From assembly GCF_047468865.1 (NCBI RefSeq), contig NZ_JBLGTV010000007.1, positions 1 through 64,000 on the forward strand: a stretch of DNA of 64,000 bases. The letters run 5' to 3'. Both the position numbers and the translations under genes were made by a program. The number at the start of each line of letters is the position of its first letter. The first letter of the stretch is position 1. Positions 59,246 to 64,000 of this stretch are shown here, piece by piece. The notes beneath the pieces are model-generated. The model saw nothing but the letters and a program-made list of their open reading frames with translations. It ran no database searches and was not told the origin of the DNA. This stretch comes from Castellaniella hirudinis_A (GTDB lineage Bacteria; Pseudomonadota; Gammaproteobacteria; Burkholderiales; Burkholderiaceae_B).

Positions 59246-59743
59246 ATGAACAGACGTTTGTTTCTGGGCGGGGCGTCCGCCGTCCTCGGGGCCTGGGCCG
59301 CGCCCGCGCTGGCGCGGGCCGCGCTGTTGCCCGCCGACGCCGTCTTCGGCCGCGCCTTCGATACCCTGCAGGGCGTCAGCCAGCCCTTGTCCGACTACCA
59401 GGGACGCCCGGTGGTGCTCAATTTCTGGGCCAGCTGGTGCGCGCCTTGCGTGCGCGAAATGCCGCTGCTCGAATCCATTCACCACCAGCAGCCGGAACTC
59501 GCCCTGGTGGGCCTGGCCATCGACACCCGGGCCAACGTCCAGCGTTTCCTGGAAAAAATCCAGGTGTCCTATCCCTTGCTGCTGACCGGCACCCAGGGCA
59601 TTCCCCTGATGCGCGACCTCGGCAACAAAAGCGGCGGCCTGCCGTTCACGGCCTTTTTCAACCGCCAGGGCCGTCTGGTTTCCACCGCCATGGGAGAACT
59701 CAAACCCGAAGATCTGCAGGCCCGGGTGCGGCAGATACTTTAA
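59246..59743 (+). CDS. TlpA-like periplasmic thioredoxin
   Basis: 165 residues. N-terminal signal with a twin Arg (MNRRLFLGGASAVLGAWAAPALA) resembling a Tat signal. Redox pair Cys65 and Cys68 in WASWCAPC; LPFTAFFNRQG has the cis-Pro. Probably reduces periplasmic disulfides, for instance in cytochrome c maturation. The 125-bp gap to accB carries no gene. Confidence 0.88.
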   Translation: MNRRLFLGGASAVLGAWAAPALARAALLPADAVFGRAFDTLQGVSQPLSDYQGRPVVLNFWASWCAPCVREMPLLESIHHQQPELALVGLAIDTRANVQRFLEKIQVSYPLLLTGTQGIPLMRDLGNKSGGLPFTAFFNRQGRLVSTAMGELKPEDLQARVRQIL

Positions 59744-59868
59744 CTTTCAATCAATCTTTTTTCCCCGAAATCTGCGGGGACTTAATAGACAAATCACTGC
59801 GATTGGCGTAAAAAGGCGGTCTAATTGAGAACAGCCGTCATCTGGGCGGCCAGCACACAGGAATTTCT

Positions 59869-60318
59869 ATGGATCTCCGAAAACTTAAAACACTGATCGA
59901 CCTGGTGGCCGATTCAGGCATTGCCGAGCTCGAAATCACCGAGGGCGAGGGCAAGGTTCGCATCGTGAAGTTTTCCCAGACGCCTGTCGCGCCCGTGGCC
60001 GCCGTGCCGACCCAGGTAGTGGCCGCTCCCGCCGCCGCCCCGGCGGCGGAGGCCGCGCCGGCGCCCGCCCCGGCGGCGCCCCAGGGGCATTCGGTCAAGG
60101 CGCCCATGGTGGGCACCTTCTATCGGGCGCCCAACCCCAATTCGCCCGCCTTCGTCGAGGTCGGCCAAGCCGTCAAAGAAGGCGACCCCCTGTGCATCAT
60201 CGAGGCCATGAAGCTCCTCAACGAGATCGAGGCCGATAAATCCGGCACGATCAAGGAAATCCTGGTCGAGAACGGCGAGCCCGTCGAATACGGCCAGCCG
60301 CTGTTCATCATCGCCTGA
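59869..60318 (+). CDS. accB: Biotin carboxyl carrier protein of acetyl-CoA carboxylase
   Basis: 149 residues. N-terminal helix MDLRKLKTLIDLVADSGIAELEI, an Ala/Pro hinge (about 40-72), and the biotinyl domain with Lys115 in EAMKLLNEIE as the biotin site. Carries CO2 from AccC to AccAD in fatty-acid synthesis. Six bases from accC. Confidence 0.97.
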   Translation: MDLRKLKTLIDLVADSGIAELEITEGEGKVRIVKFSQTPVAPVAAVPTQVVAAPAAAPAAEAAPAPAPAAPQGHSVKAPMVGTFYRAPNPNSPAFVEVGQAVKEGDPLCIIEAMKLLNEIEADKSGTIKEILVENGEPVEYGQPLFIIA

Positions 60319-60323
60319 TCGCC

Positions 60324-61670
60324 ATGTTTGAAAAAATACTGATTGCCAATCGTGGGGAAATCGCCCTGCGGGTTCAGCGCGCCTGCCGCGAACTGGGCAT
60401 CAAGACCGTGGTGGTGCATTCCGAGGCCGACCGCGAAGCCAAATACGTGCGTCTGGCCGACGAGTCCGTCTGCATCGGTCCCGCCGCCCCGCGCGACAGC
60501 TACCTGAACATGCCGGCCATCATTTCGGCCGCCGAAGTCACCGATGCCGAAGCCATCCATCCCGGCTATGGCTTTCTGTCCGAAAACGCCGACTTCGCCG
60601 AGCGCGTCGAGAAAAGCGGCTTCGTGTTCATCGGGCCGCGTCCCGAAAGCATCCGCACCATGGGCGACAAGGTCAGCGCCAAGCAGGCCATGATCGCCGC
60701 CGGGGTGCCGGTGGTGCCCGGGTCCGACGGCGCGCTGCCCGAAGACCCCGCCGAGATCCAGCGCATCGCCGAGAAAGTCGGTTATCCCGTCATCATCAAG
60801 GCCGCCGGCGGCGGCGGCGGCCGGGGCATGCGGGTGGTCTACGACGCCGGGTCCCTGATCAATGCCGTGGCCATGACGCGCACCGAAGCCGGGGTGGCCT
60901 TCAACAACCCCGAGGTCTACCTGGAGAAATTCCTGGAAAACCCGCGCCACATCGAAATCCAGATCATGGCCGATGGCCAGGGCAAGGCCGTGTGGCTGGG
61001 CGAGCGCGATTGTTCCATGCAGCGCCGCCACCAGAAAATCATCGAAGAAGCCCCCGCTCCCGGCATCGACCGCGCGCTCATCGACCAGATCGGCGAACGC
61101 TGCGCCGAGGCCTGCCGCACGATGCGCTACCGTGGTGCGGGCACCTTTGAGTTCCTGTACGAAAACGGCGAATTCTTCTTCATCGAGATGAACACCCGGA
61201 TTCAAGTCGAGCACACGATCACCGAGATGATCACGGGCCTGGATCTGGTGCAGTGGCAAATCCGCGTGGCCGCCGGCGAAAAATTCACCTTGCGCCAGCG
61301 CGACATCCACCTGCATGGCCACGCCATCGAATGCCGCATCAACGCCGAAGACCCCCACAAGTTCACGCCCAGCCCCGGCAAGGTCACCAATTGGCATATC
61401 CCGGGCGGCCCGGGGGTGCGCATGGATTCGCACGTCTACACCGGCTATACCGTGCCGCCTTACTATGACTCCATGGTGGCCAAGCTCATCACCTACGGCG
61501 ATACCCGCCACCAGGCCCTGATGCGCATGGATATCGCCCTGTCCGAGATGATCGTCGAAGGCATCAGCACCAATATCCAGCTGCACCGCGAACTGTTGCA
61601 AGACGAGCACTTCGTCCGGGGCGGCACCAGCATTCATTACCTGGAACACAAACTGGCCCAACGGCCTTAA
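60324..61670 (+). CDS. accC: Biotin carboxylase
   Basis: 448 residues. MFEKILIANRGEIALRVQRACRELG, the ATP-grasp glycine loop KAAGGGGGRGMRVV, EFLYENGEFFFIEMNTRIQVEHTITE with the catalytic Glu, and the C-terminal YYDSMVAKLI. Carboxylates biotin on AccB using ATP and bicarbonate. Operon with accB and probably prmA. Confidence 0.97.
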   Translation: MFEKILIANRGEIALRVQRACRELGIKTVVVHSEADREAKYVRLADESVCIGPAAPRDSYLNMPAIISAAEVTDAEAIHPGYGFLSENADFAERVEKSGFVFIGPRPESIRTMGDKVSAKQAMIAAGVPVVPGSDGALPEDPAEIQRIAEKVGYPVIIKAAGGGGGRGMRVVYDAGSLINAVAMTRTEAGVAFNNPEVYLEKFLENPRHIEIQIMADGQGKAVWLGERDCSMQRRHQKIIEEAPAPGIDRALIDQIGERCAEACRTMRYRGAGTFEFLYENGEFFFIEMNTRIQVEHTITEMITGLDLVQWQIRVAAGEKFTLRQRDIHLHGHAIECRINAEDPHKFTPSPGKVTNWHIPGGPGVRMDSHVYTGYTVPPYYDSMVAKLITYGDTRHQALMRMDIALSEMIVEGISTNIQLHRELLQDEHFVRGGTSIHYLEHKLAQRP

Positions 61671-61679
61671 AGGCAACTC

Positions 61680-62594
61680 ATGCGCGAACTGGTGCTTCAT
61701 TGTGCCCACCCGCAGGCCGAGCCCTGGTCCGACGCCCTGCTGGCGGCCGGCGCCCTGTCGGTGTCGGTCGAAGACGCCGATGGCGATACGGAACACGAAC
61801 AGGCCCTGTTCGGCGAGCCCGGCACCGAGCCCGAAACCCGGGCCTGGCGGCGCAATCGCCTGGTGGTGCTGCTGGCCGACGGCGACGACCCCAACCAGCT
61901 GCTGGCGGCCCTCGAAGACCAGCCCGGCCCGGCGCCCGCCGCCGCCGACTGGTTTTTGCGCCCGGTGCCCGACGCCGACTGGGTGCGCCTGACCCAATCC
62001 CAGTTCGGCCCCATTGCGGTGGGCGAGCGCATCTGGATCGTGCCCAGCTGGCACCGCCAGGACGCCGGCCTGCCCCCGGCGGGCAGCCACGACGGCATCG
62101 TGCGCCTGGAACTCGACCCCGGCCTGGCGTTCGGGACCGGCAGCCACCCCACCACCCATCTGTGCCTCGAATGGCTGTCCACGCACCTGCGGGGCGGTGA
62201 GACCGTCCTGGATTATGGTTGCGGCTCGGGCATCCTGGCGATTGCCGCCAAGCTGCTGGGCGCCGGCGCCACCCAAGGCGTGGACATCGACGAGCAGGCC
62301 GTCGCGTCCAGCCGGCAGAACGCCGCCGCCAACCGGGTGGCACTCCACGCCTGCCTGCCCGACGCGCTCGCGCCGGGCGCATACCAGGTGGTCGTGGCCA
62401 ATATCCTGTCCAACCCCCTGAAAATCCTGGCGCCCATGCTCAGTGCCCGGGTGGCGGCGGGCGGGGCCCTGGTGCTTTCGGGGGTGCTCGAACGCCAGGC
62501 CGACGAGGTGCGTGCCGCCTACGCCCCCTGGCTGCCCTTGCAGGTCTGGGCGGCGCGTGAAGGCTGGGTCTGCCTGGCTGGCCGCAAGGGTTGA
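61680..62594 (+). CDS. prmA: Ribosomal protein L11 methyltransferase
   Basis: 304 residues. N-terminal substrate domain MRELVLHCAHPQAEPWSDALLAAGALSVSVED, then the SAM domain: PGLAFGTGSHPTTHLCLEWL, VLDYGCGSGILAIAAKLLGA and VVANILSNPLKILAP (NIL motif). Trimethylates L11. Nine bases after accC. Confidence 0.95.
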   Translation: MRELVLHCAHPQAEPWSDALLAAGALSVSVEDADGDTEHEQALFGEPGTEPETRAWRRNRLVVLLADGDDPNQLLAALEDQPGPAPAAADWFLRPVPDADWVRLTQSQFGPIAVGERIWIVPSWHRQDAGLPPAGSHDGIVRLELDPGLAFGTGSHPTTHLCLEWLSTHLRGGETVLDYGCGSGILAIAAKLLGAGATQGVDIDEQAVASSRQNAAANRVALHACLPDALAPGAYQVVVANILSNPLKILAPMLSARVAAGGALVLSGVLERQADEVRAAYAPWLPLQVWAAREGWVCLAGRKG

Positions 62595-62605
62595 CCGGAG
62601 GCGCC

Positions 62606-63766
62606 ATGGACCTGACCACCCGGTGCCCTCGCTGCGGGACGGCATTTCAGGCCAGCCTGGCGGATTTGCAGCTGCGCAAGGGGTATATCCGCTGTGTGCA
62701 GTGCGCCCATATCTTCGATGGCTACGCCGAAGTCGTGTCCGCCCCCGATGATCCCGCGTCGGCGGCCGGTGCCGTGCTGAAACCGGCGTCCGTGGCGGCA
62801 AAACCGCCGACGGCCGCGCACGCCCCCGTCCATACCGTGTCGATGACGCCCGCGCCCGGCGGGGCCTTGCCCGTTCACACGATGCCGCCCGCGTCCGGCG
62901 GGGCCTTGTCCGTTCACACGATTCCGCCCGACCCGGTGTCGCCGGCCACGCCTGTCCCGGATGCGCGCTCGATGGGGGAAGCGCCCGTCTTCGATACCGA
63001 AGACGGGCCGCGTGTGTTCCGCGCCGGGCGCGGCGCGGCGGCGGATGCCTTGCCCGAGGTGCCGGCCTGGCGGATTGAACCCCAGATCAATCCCGAGCGT
63101 GAGCTTGAGCATGGCCCGTCCGAGTCCATCGTGGTCGAGGCGCGTCCAGGCTATCGCAGCCAGGGGGGCAGCGCGGCGCCGCTGCTGCAATCCGCCCAGG
63201 GGCCGTCGTGGTGGGATCGTCTGCTGCGCTTGCTGGCCAGCCTGTTGCTGCTGGTTCTGTTGCTGCTGGCGGCGGCACAGTTGGCTTATGTGTATCGCGT
63301 CCAGCTGGCGCAGGTCGTGCCCGCCTTGCGCCCCTGGCTGCTGCAGGCCTGCGGGCCGTTGCGTTGCCAAGTGCCTTATGCCCGCAACCTGGGCGAGATC
63401 GCCATCACGGGCTCGGCGCTCAAAATCCAGGATCCGCTGGCGACCGGCGTCCCCGACGCCGCATCGGCGACGCCTGGCGACGCGACGCCGGCGGATGCCC
63501 GTTCGTCGGCGGATCAGCACTATCTGCTGCAGGCCACTTTGCGCAACCAGGCGGCCTATCCCCAAGAATGGCCCAGCCTGATCCTGGATCTGAAAGACGC
63601 GGCGGGCACGCTGCTGGTGCGCCGCAACCTCGCGCCCGTGGATTACCTGGGGGCCGAAGTCGCCGGGCAGCCCCTGCCCGCCCGCAGCGATGTGCAGGTT
63701 CGCCTGCCCTTTACCCTGAGCGGCCTGAAAATCAACGGCTACCAGATCGACCTGTTTTATCCTTGA
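62606..63766 (+). CDS. Zinc-ribbon and DUF3426 membrane protein
   Basis: 386 residues from ATG 62606 (GGAG at 62597-62600). N-terminal zinc ribbon CPRC...CVQC (MJ0042 type, residues 7-33), a long Pro/Ala linker with two copies of a GGAL(P/S)VHT(M/I)PP unit, one membrane helix (about 212-232), and a C-terminal DUF3426 domain ending INGYQIDLFYP. Function unknown; the family usually follows prmA in betaproteobacteria, as here. Confidence 0.9.
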   Translation: MDLTTRCPRCGTAFQASLADLQLRKGYIRCVQCAHIFDGYAEVVSAPDDPASAAGAVLKPASVAAKPPTAAHAPVHTVSMTPAPGGALPVHTMPPASGGALSVHTIPPDPVSPATPVPDARSMGEAPVFDTEDGPRVFRAGRGAAADALPEVPAWRIEPQINPERELEHGPSESIVVEARPGYRSQGGSAAPLLQSAQGPSWWDRLLRLLASLLLLVLLLLAAAQLAYVYRVQLAQVVPALRPWLLQACGPLRCQVPYARNLGEIAITGSALKIQDPLATGVPDAASATPGDATPADARSSADQHYLLQATLRNQAAYPQEWPSLILDLKDAAGTLLVRRNLAPVDYLGAEVAGQPLPARSDVQVRLPFTLSGLKINGYQIDLFYP

Positions 63767-63775
63767 AGGCACTGC

Positions 63776-64000
63776 ATGACCCTGAATAAAGACGTCCTCA
63801 TCTGCGGCTCGATGGCCTTTGATACCATCGCCGTCTTCGAAGGCCATTTCCGCGACCATCTGCACGCCGACAAGCTCAAATCCCTGAGCGTGTCGTTCTT
63901 CGTGCCCAGCCTGCGCCGCGATTATGGCGGTTGCGCGGGCAACATTGCCTATAACCTGAAGCTGCTGGGTGGCCAGCCCGTGCCGGTGGGCACCGTGGGC
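63776..64000 (+). CDS. PfkB-family carbohydrate kinase (partial, cut by window end)
   Basis: The first 75 codons from ATG 63776 give MTLNKDVLICGSMAFDTIAVFEG...YGGCAGNIAYNLKLLGG, the N-terminal ribokinase fold with the sugar-binding GG box. Homologues here are adenosine-kinase- or ribokinase-like sugar kinases; substrate not determinable from the visible part. Confidence 0.9.
   Translation, partial: MTLNKDVLICGSMAFDTIAVFEGHFRDHLHADKLKSLSVSFFVPSLRRDYGGCAGNIAYNLKLLGGQPVPVGTVG

Noticed and set aside
60120..62801. 893-aa leftward frame over accB, accC and prmA
   Set aside because: Antisense shadow of three confident genes; no ribosome site and no recognisable domain.

Overview
The window is GC-rich DNA from a betaproteobacterium, most probably Alcaligenaceae (the Bordetella / Achromobacter / Castellaniella side). 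The evidence is gene order and protein style: metX-metW-ampG, mreBCD-mrdA-rodA next to a leftward gatCAB, ftsE-ftsX-mutY, rplU-rpmA-obgE, and accB-accC-prmA followed by a DUF3426 protein and a PfkB-type kinase. The genus is inference.

Layout. 1-6141: right end of a prophage, with tail-fibre-like and lysis genes (lysozyme-like protein, i-spanin with an embedded o-spanin) running rightward and a leftward cluster of very small genes. It ends in a 23-bp copy of the 3' end of a tRNA-Arg gene, the attachment site. 6142-about 11740: a decayed second integrative element. It holds a truncated, frameshifted integrase, several antitoxins whose toxins are broken or absent, an ssb gene reduced to its two ends, a hairpin-rich non-coding block, a DUF4160/DUF2442 pair and IS3-family debris. 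From 11748 onward the sequence is mostly housekeeping: gshA; a SAM-II riboswitch-controlled metX-metW-ampG run; xthA; pyrE; a ParD/ParE plus Mrr insertion between pyrE and the gat genes; gatCAB; the rod-shape operon; ftsEX-mutY; an orphan regulator pair; dadA/lrp; proB; obgE-rpmA-rplU; argJ; plsC-ruvX-yqgE; thiD-like/thiE/hemL; a leftward mpl-RNB-tonB-like-mtgA-lptG-apaH run; and tlpA-like/accB/accC/prmA/DUF3426/pfkB.

How the genes work together. MreBCD, PBP2 and RodA form the elongasome. FtsEX, MtgA, Mpl and AmpG handle wall remodelling and muropeptide recycling. GatCAB makes correctly charged Asn/Gln-tRNA. AccB and AccC are two subunits of acetyl-CoA carboxylase. Lrp and DadA are divergently arranged for D-amino-acid catabolism.

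The most unusual signal is a family of intergenic palindromes at about 39612, 39940, 44302, 44780 and 52031. Four copies are 103-105 bp long with perfect 21-28 bp inverted arms. The arm sequence is unrelated between copies, while the central 49-51 bp is conserved. Three of the four intact copies (44302, 44780, 52031) are preceded by a private degenerate tandem array (periods 25, 35 and 26 bp) that runs into the left arm, and the degenerate copy at 39612 has a weak version. I know of no described element with this behaviour, but I could not search for one.
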